Below, piece after piece: positions 37,279 through 46,338 of a stretch of 64,000 nt of DNA (position 1 is its first letter; the number at the start of each line of letters is the position of its first letter). This stretch comes from Diaminobutyricimonas aerilata (lineage in GTDB: Bacteria; Actinomycetota; Actinomycetes; Actinomycetales; Microbacteriaceae): contig NZ_PGFF01000001.1 in the NCBI RefSeq assembly GCF_002797715.1, forward strand, positions 2,131,304 to 2,195,303. Direction: 5' to 3'. Below the pieces are notes generated by a model that was not told the origin of the DNA, did not search any database, and saw only the letters and a program-made list of their open reading frames with translations. The position numbers were made by a program, and so were the translations under genes.

Positions 37279-37610
37279 TGCGCGAGCCCGACCCCACACG
37301 CGTGACGGATCAGGCGGCGCTCACCACCGCATCCGGACGCACCTGGCTCGTGGTGGGAGGCATCACCGCGGCGATCGCCGTCATCATGCTGATCGCACTG
37401 CGCGACCTGCGTCCGGCCGGCGCCGCGACGACCGGCCTCGTGGCCGTGGTGACGCTCTTCCTCGCGATGGTGGCCGTGCGCTACGGCGTGCCATCGGGGC
37501 GAGTGCGGCTCGCCCTGCTCGCGGCGCTCACGATCGCGATCTTCCTGGCATTCGCCGTCTGCGCGGGCACGATGGTCGTCGTCGAATCCACGGTGCCGCT
37601 GCCCGGTTGA
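37278..37610 (+). CDS. Small hypothetical membrane protein
   Basis: A 110-aa protein with three strongly hydrophobic segments (about residues 22-44, 50-68 and 77-101) and a short soluble N-terminus. I do not recognise the family. It shares one base with the PEBP-like stop, so it is co-translated with it. Its stop is 3 nt from the convergent aldo/keto reductase stop. No motif suggests a function. Confidence 0.7.
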   Translation: MREPDPTRVTDQAALTTASGRTWLVVGGITAAIAVIMLIALRDLRPAGAATTGLVAVVTLFLAMVAVRYGVPSGRVRLALLAALTIAIFLAFAVCAGTMVVVESTVPLPG

Positions 37611-37613
37611 GCG

Positions 37614-38567
37614 TCAGGCGGCCGAGACCTCGTCGAGCCGCCGCACGTCGTGGCGGGTGAGAGTGAGCCGCGCCGCGGGCAGCAGCGAGGCGAGCTGCTC
37701 GCCGTCGCGCGCGCGGACGATCGCGGCGGTGACGCCTGGCCTGCTGAGCACCCAGGCGAGCGCGACGGCCCCGGGGGTGGTGTCGTGCTGCTCGGCGATC
37801 TCATCGAGCACCGCGAGGATCCGGGTGCCCCGACGCCCGATGTGCTGCGCCGCGGCGGCGAACATGACCGATTCGGGAACGGTGTCCCGCGTGCGCATCA
37901 CGCCGGTGAGGAAGCCGTTCGCGAGGGGCAGCCGGGCGAAGAACCCCATGCCGAGCTCGCGTGCTGCCGGCAGCACGTCGCCCTCCGCCGGCTCGCGTCG
38001 CATCAGGTTGTACTCGAGCAACGCCGTCTCGAAGCGGGGGTACGCGGCCGGCTCGGCGACCGACCGGAACTCCCGCAGTCGGGTGCCCGTGTAGTCGGAG
38101 GCGGAGAGGAAGCGCACCTTGCCGGCCCTGATGAGCCGATCGGCCGCCTCGAGGCTCTCGTCGGCCGGCGTCTCGGGGTGATCGCCGTCGAAGGAGAGGA
38201 AGTCGATGTAGTCGGTGCCGAGGCGCTCGAGGGAGGCTTCCGCGGCACGCACGAGGGCGCGGGCCGAGAGGCCGGGGTTGTCGGGGTGACGTCCGACCTT
38301 GGTGGCCACGAGCACGCGACTGCGATCGAGCAGGGAGCGCAGCCAGGTGCCGATCATGACCTCGCTGCGGCCACCGCTGTAGTGGTCGGCGGTGCTGACC
38401 AGCGTGCCTCCGGCATCGGTGAACTCGTTGAGCACCTCCGCGGTCGCTTCGACTCCCGCGGCCCAGCCGAACACGCTGCCATCGACACCGACGGGCATGG
38501 TGGTGAGTCCGGTGGATCCGATGGCCCGGCGAGGCAGCTGCTCCGCGGATGACGTCATGTCCACCAC
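37614..38567 (-). CDS. Aldo/keto reductase-like protein with altered catalytic tetrad
   Basis: A 317-aa AKR-fold paralogue of the 35579-36568 protein. Aligned by eye, Tyr63 (STADHYSGGRSE) and Lys90 (VATKVG) of the tetrad remain. The Asp before the tyrosine is Ser58 (normally DTAxxY), and the catalytic His is Asp127 (DFLSFDGDH in place of LLYLHVDD). The rest of the barrel and the cofactor end look intact, so it is not a decayed gene. It may be inactive as a reductase or have changed chemistry. It is transcribed towards the small membrane protein gene. Confidence 0.85.
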   Translation of the reverse strand: MVDMTSSAEQLPRRAIGSTGLTTMPVGVDGSVFGWAAGVEATAEVLNEFTDAGGTLVSTADHYSGGRSEVMIGTWLRSLLDRSRVLVATKVGRHPDNPGLSARALVRAAEASLERLGTDYIDFLSFDGDHPETPADESLEAADRLIRAGKVRFLSASDYTGTRLREFRSVAEPAAYPRFETALLEYNLMRREPAEGDVLPAARELGMGFFARLPLANGFLTGVMRTRDTVPESVMFAAAAQHIGRRGTRILAVLDEIAEQHDTTPGAVALAWVLSRPGVTAAIVRARDGEQLASLLPAARLTLTRHDVRRLDEVSAA

Positions 38568-38665
38568 GTGCCCCCTCTGGCCTCACTTCCTCGACGACTG
38601 TCCTCTGTCACCCTAAACGACCCCCGCGATCGACCACGGGGCCTTGCGCCGGCCGTCGGGAGCGG

Positions 38666-39790
38666 CTATGCGGAGCCGACGACGAGGTGCTGGATGGCCG
38701 TGGCGGCCGCCCCACGCGACCAGCGGTCGAACCCGGGAGGGGAGATGCGCACGTCGACCGGCGCGGCATCCGGATGCCGGTATTCGGTCGTTCCGGCGGC
38801 GACGACCGGTCGCATCGCCTCGGCGAGCGCCACGCCCTCCCCCGCGAGCACGACCGTGTCGACGACGGCCAGGGAGGAGACGAGGCCGATGAGCCGTCCG
38901 AGACCCCGGGCCGGTGTCTCGAGCGCGGCGCGGGAGGCCTCATCGCCGCGCGCGGCGGCCTCCATGACGTCGTCGTAGCCGATGTCCACGCCGAGCGCGT
39001 CCCGCGCCCGTCGTTCGATGGCGCTCGACGACAGGAGGGTGCCCGCGCAGCCGCGGTGACCGTGGTCGCACGGGGGCTCGTCGGCATCGAGGGGCACGTG
39101 ACCGGCGAGACCCACGCCCGCGTCCGGGCGGTCGACGACGCGATCGTCGATGACGAGGGCGTACCCGACGCCGACGCCGATCGTGATGACCGCGAGGTCG
39201 CGACGACCGCGGCCCTCCCCGAACCAGTGTTCCGCTCGGGCGAGTGCGACGACGTCGTTCTCGACCACCACGGGGACCCGCAGCCGCTCGCCGAGCAATC
39301 GCTGGAGCGGCACGTCGGTCCAGCCGAGGAACGGCGCCTTGCGCACGACGCCGTGACGGTCGACGCTGCCGCCGAGGCTCACACCGACCGCGTCGACGGG
39401 CCTGTCGCCGGATAGTTCGGACACGACACGGGCGATGGTGTCGACGGTCGCGGCGACACTGCGGCCGCCGAGCGGGCGGATGGCCTGCGCGCGCGGATCG
39501 GCGCGCAGGTCGGTGAGCACGCCCGAGACGTCGTCGCCCGAGACCTTGAGACCGACGACACGCGCGGTGTCCGCGCGGACCGCGAGCGGACGGGCGGGTC
39601 GGCCGTTGCCGGTGCCGGCACGGGACTCCTCGACGAGGAATCCCGAGGCGAGCAGCGGTTGCGCCAGCCGGGTGAGACTCGCGAGCGACAGTCCGAGGCG
39701 CCGGGCGAGTTCACCTCGCGAGAGCGGTCCGTGGACGAGCACCTCTCGGGCGAGTGCTCGCGACGAACCACCGGTGATCATGCGGTCCAT
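38666..39790 (-). CDS. ROK-family transcriptional regulator
   Basis: A 374-aa NagC/XylR-type repressor. The N-terminal winged helix-turn-helix (about residues 10-65) reads LARRLGLSLASLTRLAQPLL. The ROK sugar-kinase-like domain has the ATP-region loop GVSLGGSVD, the catalytic-type END (VVENDVVALA) and the zinc motif CDHGHRGCAGTL. It is divergent from a sugar ABC importer operon across about 180 nt and is its likely local regulator. The inducing sugar is not deducible. The start could be 39790 or the ATG at 39781. Confidence 0.92.
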   Translation of the reverse strand: MDRMITGGSSRALAREVLVHGPLSRGELARRLGLSLASLTRLAQPLLASGFLVEESRAGTGNGRPARPLAVRADTARVVGLKVSGDDVSGVLTDLRADPRAQAIRPLGGRSVAATVDTIARVVSELSGDRPVDAVGVSLGGSVDRHGVVRKAPFLGWTDVPLQRLLGERLRVPVVVENDVVALARAEHWFGEGRGRRDLAVITIGVGVGYALVIDDRVVDRPDAGVGLAGHVPLDADEPPCDHGHRGCAGTLLSSSAIERRARDALGVDIGYDDVMEAAARGDEASRAALETPARGLGRLIGLVSSLAVVDTVVLAGEGVALAEAMRPVVAAGTTEYRHPDAAPVDVRISPPGFDRWSRGAAATAIQHLVVGSA

Positions 39791-39803
39791 TCTGACCTGC
39801 CTC

Positions 39804-39833
39804 TTGACTCCGCGTTCCTTCCGTCACAAAAAT
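39804..39833 (+). promoter_or_regulatory. Likely promoter of the sugar ABC importer
   Basis: TTGACT at 39804-39809 (5/6 of the -35 consensus) is followed after 18 nt by AAAAAT at 39828-39833 (4/6 of TATAAT) in an A/T-rich patch unusual for this genome. It lies 14 nt after the ROK start, on the strand reading towards the importer, so ROK binding here could control both directions. Confidence 0.5.
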
Positions 39834-39973
39834 ATCGGCATGCAGCGTTGCACGGCGGACCGGTCTGTCTCCCTGAGTGGTCGCCGACCGCGCTTTACGA
39901 GGTCGCGCCTGCCGGTGTTGTATCCGGGAAGCAGCGTGCTGCGGCGGTCCCGGCTCGAGCGCGAGGAGGCGCG

Positions 39974-41263
39974 ATGACCATGCCCCGACCCTTCCGACGC
40001 GCCGCGACGGCGGTGATGGCGACGGTCCTCATCGGCGGCGTGCTGAGCGGATGCGCGGGCAGCGGCGGCGACGGGGAGGTCGTGACGCTCGACTTCTTCC
40101 AGTTCAAGCCCGAGGCCGTGCAGGACTTCGCCGACATCATCGACGACTTCGAGGCCGAGAACCCGGACATCCGCGTCGTACAGAACGCCGTGCCCGACGC
40201 CGACACCGCCATCCGCACCCTCCTCGTGAAGGACAAGGTGCCCGACGTCCTCACCCTCAACGGGTCGGGCAACTTCGGCCGGCTCGCTCAGGCCGGCGTG
40301 TTCCACGACTTCACCGGTGATCCGCTCGTGGACGAGCAGAACCCGGCCGTGCTCGAGATCCTCGACGCTCTCGGCACCTATGAGGGCGAGGAGATCAACG
40401 GCCTCGGCATGGCGAACAACGCCGACGGCATCATCTACAACAAGCAGATCTTCGCCGAGCAGGGCCTGACCGTGCCGACCACGTGGGACGAGTTGATCGC
40501 GGTGTGCGAGAAGCTCGAGGCCGCCGGGATCCCGGCCTTCTACGGCACCCTGACCGACGCGTGGACGGCCATCCCGGCATGGAACGCCCTCGGCGGCCAG
40601 CTGCAGCCGGAGGACTTCTTCGACCGGATGCGCGAGGAGGGCGGAGACGTCGGTCCGGACGCGGAGGTCTCGTTCAGCAAGGACTACCCGGAGGCGATGG
40701 ACAAGCTCCAGCAGCTCTACTCCTTCGCCCAGGACGACTATCGCAGCCGCGGATACGAGGACGGCAACCTCGCGTTCGCGAACGGGGAGTCCGCCATGTA
40801 TCTGCAGGGCATCTGGACGATTAACCCCATCCTCGCCAACAACCCCGACATCGAGCTCGGCGTCTTCCCCTACCCCGCGGGCGACGACCCGGCGGATGTG
40901 CGACTCACCTCGGGCGTCGACGTCGCGGTCACGATCGGGCGCACGACGCCCCACCTCGAGGAGGCCAGGCGCTTCGTGGAGTACCTGCTCTCCCCCGAGG
41001 TCGTCGACGCGTTCGTGGAATCCCAGGTGATGTTCTCCACCCTCGCGGACGCGGCGCCGAACCCGAATCCGGTGCTCGCCGAGCTCGTGCCCTACTTCGA
41101 GGAGGGCCGCCTGATCGGGTTCATCGACCACCAGATCCCGCCCAGCATCCCGCTGCAGCCGATCGTGCAGGAGTTCCTGCTCGGCGGCTCGCCGGAGGCG
41201 GCGCTGCGGGAACTCGACAACGAGTGGCGCAAGGTCGCGCTGCGCACGACGGTACGGGAGTGA
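39974..41263 (+). CDS. Sugar ABC transporter solute-binding lipoprotein
   Basis: A 429-aa extracellular binding protein (bacterial SBP family 1). The signal peptide ends in lipobox VLSGC, with lipid-modified Cys27. Body motifs such as DFEAENPDIRVVQNAVPDAD, DVLTLNG and YNKQIFAEQGLTVPTTWDEL are typical of carbohydrate-binding members. GAGGAGG lies 5 nt before the ATG. It is followed by two permeases within 4 nt and a one-base overlap. No ATPase is encoded here, so a shared MsiK-type ATPase elsewhere is expected, as in many actinobacteria. Confidence 0.93.
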   Translation: MTMPRPFRRAATAVMATVLIGGVLSGCAGSGGDGEVVTLDFFQFKPEAVQDFADIIDDFEAENPDIRVVQNAVPDADTAIRTLLVKDKVPDVLTLNGSGNFGRLAQAGVFHDFTGDPLVDEQNPAVLEILDALGTYEGEEINGLGMANNADGIIYNKQIFAEQGLTVPTTWDELIAVCEKLEAAGIPAFYGTLTDAWTAIPAWNALGGQLQPEDFFDRMREEGGDVGPDAEVSFSKDYPEAMDKLQQLYSFAQDDYRSRGYEDGNLAFANGESAMYLQGIWTINPILANNPDIELGVFPYPAGDDPADVRLTSGVDVAVTIGRTTPHLEEARRFVEYLLSPEVVDAFVESQVMFSTLADAAPNPNPVLAELVPYFEEGRLIGFIDHQIPPSIPLQPIVQEFLLGGSPEAALRELDNEWRKVALRTTVRE

Positions 41264-41267
41264 CGCC

Positions 41268-42212
41268 ATGACGACATCCACCGCCGCCCCGAAGGCCGCC
41301 GCCCCGGCGACCCCGGCCGGGTCGCCGCCGACCGTCCGCCGCAAGCGGTCCCGGCTCGGACGCACCCCGGCCGCGCACTACTGGATGGTCGTGCCCGCGC
41401 TCGTGCTGTTCTTCGTGCTGCACACCGTGCCGGTGATCGTCGGCGTTTTCTTCAGCTTCACCGACTACGCCGGATACGGGGTGTGGGACTTCGTGGGGCT
41501 GCGCAACTACGGCGCACTGTTCCAGGACGACCGGGTGATCGAGGCCTACGGGTTCACCTTCGGCGTCGCGATCGCGTGCACGGTGCTCGTGAACGTCATC
41601 GCGCTCGGCATCGCGCTCGCGCTCAACGCGAGGATCAAGTTCCAGGCGCTGTTCCGCGGCATCTTCTTCGTGCCGTACGTGCTCTCGATCCTCGTCGTCG
41701 GCTACGTGTTCCAATACATCTTCGCCAACTCGCTGCCGCAGCTGTTGAACGGCATCCCGGTGTTCCGCGACAACATCCTCGCCAATCCGGACTGGGCATG
41801 GACGGCGATCGTGTTCCTCACCGTCTGGCAGGGCGTGGCGTTCTCGACCATCCTCTACCTGGCCGGGCTGCAGACCATCCCGCAGGAACTGTACGAGGCG
41901 TCCTCGATCGACGGGGCGAGCAAGCGGCGGCAGTTCGCCTCGATCACCTTCCCGCTCATCGGCGCGTTCTTCACCATCAACATGGTGCTCGCGATGAAGA
42001 CGTACCTGCAGGTCTTCGATCAGATCATCCCGCTCACGAACGGCGGGCCCGGCACCTCGACCGAGTCGATCACGCTGCTCATCTTCCGCGGCGGGTTCCA
42101 GGGCGGCGAGTACGCGTATCAGACCGCGAACGCGGTCATCTACCTGATCGTGATCATCCTGGTCTCGATCTTCCAGTTCAAGGTGCTCTCTCGTCGGGAG
42201 GCGGAGTTCTGA
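41268..42212 (+). CDS. Sugar ABC transporter permease (MalF/UgpA type)
   Basis: A 314-aa membrane protein with a disordered Ala/Pro-rich N-terminus (residues 1-35) and six membrane helices. The cytoplasmic EAA loop is EASSIDGASKRRQFASITFPLI, which docks the ATPase. It starts 4 nt after the binding-protein stop, and its stop overlaps the next permease. Confidence 0.93.
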   Translation: MTTSTAAPKAAAPATPAGSPPTVRRKRSRLGRTPAAHYWMVVPALVLFFVLHTVPVIVGVFFSFTDYAGYGVWDFVGLRNYGALFQDDRVIEAYGFTFGVAIACTVLVNVIALGIALALNARIKFQALFRGIFFVPYVLSILVVGYVFQYIFANSLPQLLNGIPVFRDNILANPDWAWTAIVFLTVWQGVAFSTILYLAGLQTIPQELYEASSIDGASKRRQFASITFPLIGAFFTINMVLAMKTYLQVFDQIIPLTNGGPGTSTESITLLIFRGGFQGGEYAYQTANAVIYLIVIILVSIFQFKVLSRREAEF

Positions 42213-43111
42213 TGGCGATCTCGACCCAGGGCGCGACGACCGCGCGCGCCGCCCTGCCCCGCACCCGGCGCTCCCGCAGCGGGATCGGCGAGGACAGCCG
42301 GCGGGTGAACTGGTGGCTCACGGCCCTCATCGCCGTGCTGTCGCTCACCGTGCTCATCCCGCTGTACTTCGCGATCGTGACCGCGCTGAAGACCCCGGAC
42401 CAGTTGGCCGGCACCGGATTCGAGCTGCCCGCCCCGGTGGACCTGCAGAACTTCGCCGACGCGTGGAACCTCACCGACTTTCCGCGCACGCTCGCCAACA
42501 CGGCGTTCATCACGGCCGGCGCGGTCGTGCTCACGCTGCTCACGAACTCGCTCGTGTCGTACGCGGTGGCCCGGAACATGCACAAGCCGTTCTTCAAGGG
42601 CGTGTACTTCTACGTGCTCACGGCCCTCTTCGTGCCGTTCCCGATCATCATGCTGCCGGTCGTCAAGGAGACGGCGGTGCTCGGCCTCGACAACCAGGCC
42701 GGGCTCATCCTGCTGTACACCGTGTACGGACTCTCGCTCAACGTGTTCATCTACGTCGCGTTCATCCGCTCGATCCCGATCGAGCTGGAGGAGGCCGCCC
42801 GCACCGACGGCGCGGGCACGTGGCGGGTGTTCTGGCGGGTCGTGTTCCCGCTGCTCGGCCCGATGAACGCGACGGTGGGCATCCTCACGTGCGTGTGGGC
42901 GTGGAACGACTTCCTGCTGCCCCTCGTGGTGCTCTCCGACCCGGCGGCGCGCACTCTGCCGCTCGCGCAGTACATCTTCCAGGGGCAGTTCAACACCGAC
43001 TACACGACCGCCTTCGCCTCGTACCTGATGGCAATGGCACCGTTGCTGCTGGTCTACGTCTTCGCGCAACGCTGGGTGATCTCCGGCGTCATGCGCGGCT
43101 CGATCAAGTAG
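42212..43111 (+). CDS. Sugar ABC transporter permease (MalG/UgpE type)
   Basis: A 299-aa membrane protein with six helices and the EAA loop EAARTDGAGTWRVFWRVVFPLLGP. The start shares one base with the stop of the first permease (TGATG). With 41268-42212 it forms the channel of the importer. It is the last gene of the operon; hairpins follow. Confidence 0.93.
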   Translation: MAISTQGATTARAALPRTRRSRSGIGEDSRRVNWWLTALIAVLSLTVLIPLYFAIVTALKTPDQLAGTGFELPAPVDLQNFADAWNLTDFPRTLANTAFITAGAVVLTLLTNSLVSYAVARNMHKPFFKGVYFYVLTALFVPFPIIMLPVVKETAVLGLDNQAGLILLYTVYGLSLNVFIYVAFIRSIPIELEEAARTDGAGTWRVFWRVVFPLLGPMNATVGILTCVWAWNDFLLPLVVLSDPAARTLPLAQYIFQGQFNTDYTTAFASYLMAMAPLLLVYVFAQRWVISGVMRGSIK

Positions 43112-43120
43112 CCGCAACGC

Positions 43121-43176
43121 CGTTCCGACGCCCCGGAACGACGGATGCCCGCCCCGCGCGAGCGGGACGGGCATCC
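43121..43176. terminator. Tandem terminator hairpins between convergent operons
   Basis: The first stem is CGTTCCG (43121-43127) / CGGAACG (43134-43140). The second, stronger stem has 15 bp with one mismatch (43143-43157 with 43162-43176; GGATGCCCGCCCCGC / GCGGGACGGGCATCC) and a GCGA loop. They lie between the ABC importer and pnp, which converge, and can serve both. Confidence 0.75.
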
Positions 43177-43189
43177 GGAACCGGGTGGA

Positions 43190-45445
43190 TCAGACCTCGA
43201 CGGTCTCCTCGACCACGTCGGCCGCACCCTCGGTCTCCTCGACCACCGGGGCGAGCGAGAGCTTGCCGCGGTCGTCGATCTTGGTGACCTCGACCTGGAT
43301 CTTCTGGCCGACTCCGAGCACGTCTTCGACGTTCTCGACACGCTTGCCTCCGGCGAGCTTGCGCACCTCAGAGATGTGCAGCAGGCCGTCGCGACCCGGC
43401 ATGAGCGACACGAACGCACCGAACGTCGCGATCTTGACGACCGTTCCGAGGTAGCGCTCACCGATCTCCGGGTTGTGCGGGTTGGCGATCGCGTTGACTG
43501 CGGCGCGGGCGGCCTCGGCCGAGGGGCCGTCGGTCGCACCGATGAACACGGTGCCGTCGTCCTCGATCGAGATGTCGGCGCCGGTGTCGTCCTGGATCTG
43601 GTTGATCGTCTTGCCCTTCGGGCCGATCAGCTCGCCGATCTTGTCGACCGGGATCTGCACGCTGATGACGCGCGGCGCGGTCGGCGCCATCTCGTCGGGC
43701 GCGTCGATCGCCTGGTTGAGCACGTTGAGGATGGCGACACGCGCCTCCTTCGCCTGCTTCAGCGCGCCGTCGAGCACCGACGACGGGATGCCGTCGAGCT
43801 TCGTGTCGAGCTGGATGGCGGTGACGAACTCGCTCGTGCCGGCGACCTTGAAGTCCATGTCGCCGAGCGCATCCTCGGCACCCAGGATGTCGGTGAGCGC
43901 CGCGTAGCGGGTCTCACCGTCGACCTCGTCGGAGACGAGACCCATCGCGATACCGGCGACCGGGGCCTTGAGCGGCACACCGGCGTTCAGCAGCGACAGC
44001 GTCGAGGCGCAGACCGAACCCATCGAGGTCGAGCCGTTGGAGCTGAGCGCCTCCGAGACCTGACGGATCGCGTAGGGGAACTCCTCGCGGCTCGGCAGCA
44101 CCGGCACGAGCGCGCGCTCGGCGAGGAAGCCGTGCCCGATCTCGCGACGCTTCGGCGAACCCACGCGGCCGGTCTCACCGGTCGAGTACGGCGGGAAGTT
44201 GTAGTGGTGCAGGTAGCGCTTCTTCGTGACGGGCGACAGCGAGTCGATCTGCTGCTCCATCTTGAGCATGTTCAGCGTGGTGACGCCCAGGATCTGGGTC
44301 TCGCCGCGCTGGAAGATCGCCGAACCGTGCACGCGCGGGATGACCTGCACCTCGGCGTCGAGCGCACGGATGTCCGCGAGCCCACGACCGTCGATGCGGA
44401 CACCGTCGGTGAGGATGCGGCCGCGGACGATCTTCTTGGTGACGGCCTTGTACGCCGCGCTCACCATCGGGGGCACGTCGCCGCCGAGCTCGCCCGACTC
44501 GACCTTCTCCTGGATGGCGGCCTTGACGCGCTCCTTGAGCGCGTCGTCGGCGTTCTGACGCTCCTGCTTGTCGGCGATCTGGTAGATCGCGGCGAGCTCG
44601 TCGTGCGCGAGGGCGTCGACGGCGGCGAAGGCCTCGTCGCTGTACTGCAGGAAGACCGGGTAGTCCTGGATCTCCTTGGCCGACTGCGCGGCGAGTTCCG
44701 ACTGGGCCTTCACGAGCTGCTTGAGGAACGGCTTCGCCGCCTCGAGGCCCTGGGCCACCACGGTCTCGTCGGGCTTGGTGGCGCCGGCGCGGATGAGCTC
44801 CCAGCTGCCCTCGGTCGCCTCGGCCTCGACCATCATGATGGCGATGTCCTCGTTGCCGTCCTTGTCGGTGACGAGGCGGCCGGCGACGGTGAGGTCGAAC
44901 ACGGCCTCGGCGAGCTGCGAGTGCTTCGGGAAGGCGACCCACTGGTCGCCGATGAGGGCGAGGCGGATGCCGGCGATCGGGCCGCTGAAGGGCAGGCCCG
45001 AGATCTGGGTCGATGCCGACGCCGCGTTGATCGCGAGCGCGTCGTAGAACTCGTCGGGCGCGATGCTGAGCACCGTGATGACGATCTGCACCTCGTTGCG
45101 GAGGCCGTCCACGAACGACGGGCGCAGCGGCCGGTCGATCAGACGGCAGACGAGGATCGCCTCGGTCGAGGGGCGGCCCTCGCGGCGGAAGAACGAACCG
45201 GGGATCTTGCCCGCGGCGTACGAACGCTCTTCGACGTCCACCGTCAGGGGGAAGAAGTCGAAGCCGTCACGGGGGTGCTTGCCGGCGCTCGTGGCGCTGA
45301 GCAGCATGGTCTCCTCGTCGAGGTACGCGGCGACCGAGCCCTGCGCCTGCTGGGCGAGGCGGCCGGTCTCGAAGCGAACCGTACGAGTGCCGAACTTGCC
45401 GTTGTCGAGAACGGCTTCGGCGAACTTGATTTCAGGACCTTCCAT
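43190..45445 (-). CDS. pnp: Polyribonucleotide nucleotidyltransferase (PNPase)
   Basis: A 751-aa phosphorolytic 3'-5' exoribonuclease and polymerase of RNA turnover. Two RNase PH domains occupy about residues 15-230 and 320-560. KH ([19 protein letters not shown]) and S1 ([28 protein letters not shown]) domains follow at the C-terminus. It starts [16 protein letters not shown], as in other Microbacteriaceae, and ends with a short acidic tail. It has a long 5' leader with a hairpin at the presumed transcript start, suggesting autoregulation. Confidence 0.97.
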   Translation of the reverse strand: MEGPEIKFAEAVLDNGKFGTRTVRFETGRLAQQAQGSVAAYLDEETMLLSATSAGKHPRDGFDFFPLTVDVEERSYAAGKIPGSFFRREGRPSTEAILVCRLIDRPLRPSFVDGLRNEVQIVITVLSIAPDEFYDALAINAASASTQISGLPFSGPIAGIRLALIGDQWVAFPKHSQLAEAVFDLTVAGRLVTDKDGNEDIAIMMVEAEATEGSWELIRAGATKPDETVVAQGLEAAKPFLKQLVKAQSELAAQSAKEIQDYPVFLQYSDEAFAAVDALAHDELAAIYQIADKQERQNADDALKERVKAAIQEKVESGELGGDVPPMVSAAYKAVTKKIVRGRILTDGVRIDGRGLADIRALDAEVQVIPRVHGSAIFQRGETQILGVTTLNMLKMEQQIDSLSPVTKKRYLHHYNFPPYSTGETGRVGSPKRREIGHGFLAERALVPVLPSREEFPYAIRQVSEALSSNGSTSMGSVCASTLSLLNAGVPLKAPVAGIAMGLVSDEVDGETRYAALTDILGAEDALGDMDFKVAGTSEFVTAIQLDTKLDGIPSSVLDGALKQAKEARVAILNVLNQAIDAPDEMAPTAPRVISVQIPVDKIGELIGPKGKTINQIQDDTGADISIEDDGTVFIGATDGPSAEAARAAVNAIANPHNPEIGERYLGTVVKIATFGAFVSLMPGRDGLLHISEVRKLAGGKRVENVEDVLGVGQKIQVEVTKIDDRGKLSLAPVVEETEGAADVVEETVEV

Positions 45446-45661
45446 CGAGGTCTGTCTCCTTCACTGCCGCGCGCTGAAGCACGCGACGAACGCGGGACGT
45501 CGACGACGCCCCATCTCGCGGAGCGGGAGCGGGCAGGAAGAACGGGGCGCGTTCGGCGCGCCGGTCGTCTGCTCTGGCCAACAGTAGAAGTGCTCCGACT
45601 CCGTGTTCGGAAGACCACCACCGGTGACCAGCTTCGTGCCGGCCTGCTCCGTTGTGTTGCT

Positions 45662-45689
45662 CGGTTCGTGGGAACCGACAACGATTCTA
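45662..45689 (-). promoter_or_regulatory. pnp promoter -10 and 5'-end hairpin
   Basis: On the minus strand TAGAAT (45689-45684) is a good -10 element. No clear -35 was found. Transcription would begin near 45677, exactly where CGGTTC-CCAC-GAACCG (45677-45662) forms a perfect 6-bp hairpin. Flanking TCGG and GTTG/CAAC extend it to about 11 bp (45655-45682). The leader to the pnp ATG is then about 230 nt. The start site is inferred from the -10 position only. Confidence 0.55.
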
Positions 45690-45723
45690 ACAGGCGGGCC
45701 GCTCGGCACCTAGGAACGGCGCG

Positions 45724-46338
45724 TCATCCGGTCGGCAACCAGCGGGGCGTGCCCGGACACGCCGCGGCGATCGCGGCCTGCTCCGGGGCGCTCAAGACGT
45801 CGAGTCCGCTTGCGGAGTAGAGGAAGAAGACGCCTTCGGGACGCTTCTGCTGCTGGGCGAAGGGCACCGGCTCGGGCACGTCGAGACCGAAGCGCTCGAG
45901 GCACTCGGCTGAGCGCACGTGATGCAGCCAGACGGCCTGGAGTTGCGCGTCGCTCCACACCCACTCGAGCTGGGACTCCGGCACGATCGCGCTCCAGCAC
46001 GCCACGTTCGCCACCTCGAACGGGGTACCGCCCTCGGGTGCCTCGGGGAACTCCATCCCCCCGTTCAGCTGCACCCTCACCTCGATGCCGAGTCCGGTGA
46101 AGCACGCCTGACGTTCACGTAGCTGCTCCCCCTCCGTGACCACGGCCACCCGGGGAGCGACACCCAGTCCGAGTTCTGGATAGGCGCGGCTGACGTCCTC
46201 CCACTGCGTGTCGACGTCCTCCTGGAGCTGGGCGATCTTCTCCTCGCGCGTCAGCGGGCCGGGCTCGGGCTGCGCCGCGCATCCGGCGAGTGCCGCCAGG
46301 GCGACGAGCGCCACGGCGATGCCCGCACGTGCCCTCAC
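45724..46338 (-). CDS. Cysteine-rich lipoprotein, member 2 of a tandem pair
   Basis: A 204-aa predicted lipoprotein from a GTG at 46338, with GGAGG 5 nt upstream. The signal peptide ends in LAALAGC (lipidated Cys20). The mature part begins with REEKIAQLQEDVDTQWEDVS. It shares with its upstream neighbour four further cysteines in matching contexts: ACFTGLG, NVACWSAIVPESQLEWV, ECLERFG and AACPG. The family is not one I recognise. The start overlaps the neighbour's stop (GTGA). Likely role: surface or envelope protein with two disulfides; this is inferred. Confidence 0.75.
   Translation of the reverse strand: MRARAGIAVALVALAALAGCAAQPEPGPLTREEKIAQLQEDVDTQWEDVSRAYPELGLGVAPRVAVVTEGEQLRERQACFTGLGIEVRVQLNGGMEFPEAPEGGTPFEVANVACWSAIVPESQLEWVWSDAQLQAVWLHHVRSAECLERFGLDVPEPVPFAQQQKRPEGVFFLYSASGLDVLSAPEQAAIAAACPGTPRWLPTG

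Noticed and set aside
34557-43189. Recent genomic island with IS elements or integrase
   Set aside because: No transposase, integrase, tRNA target or flanking direct repeats could be seen; base composition looks like the rest of the window.
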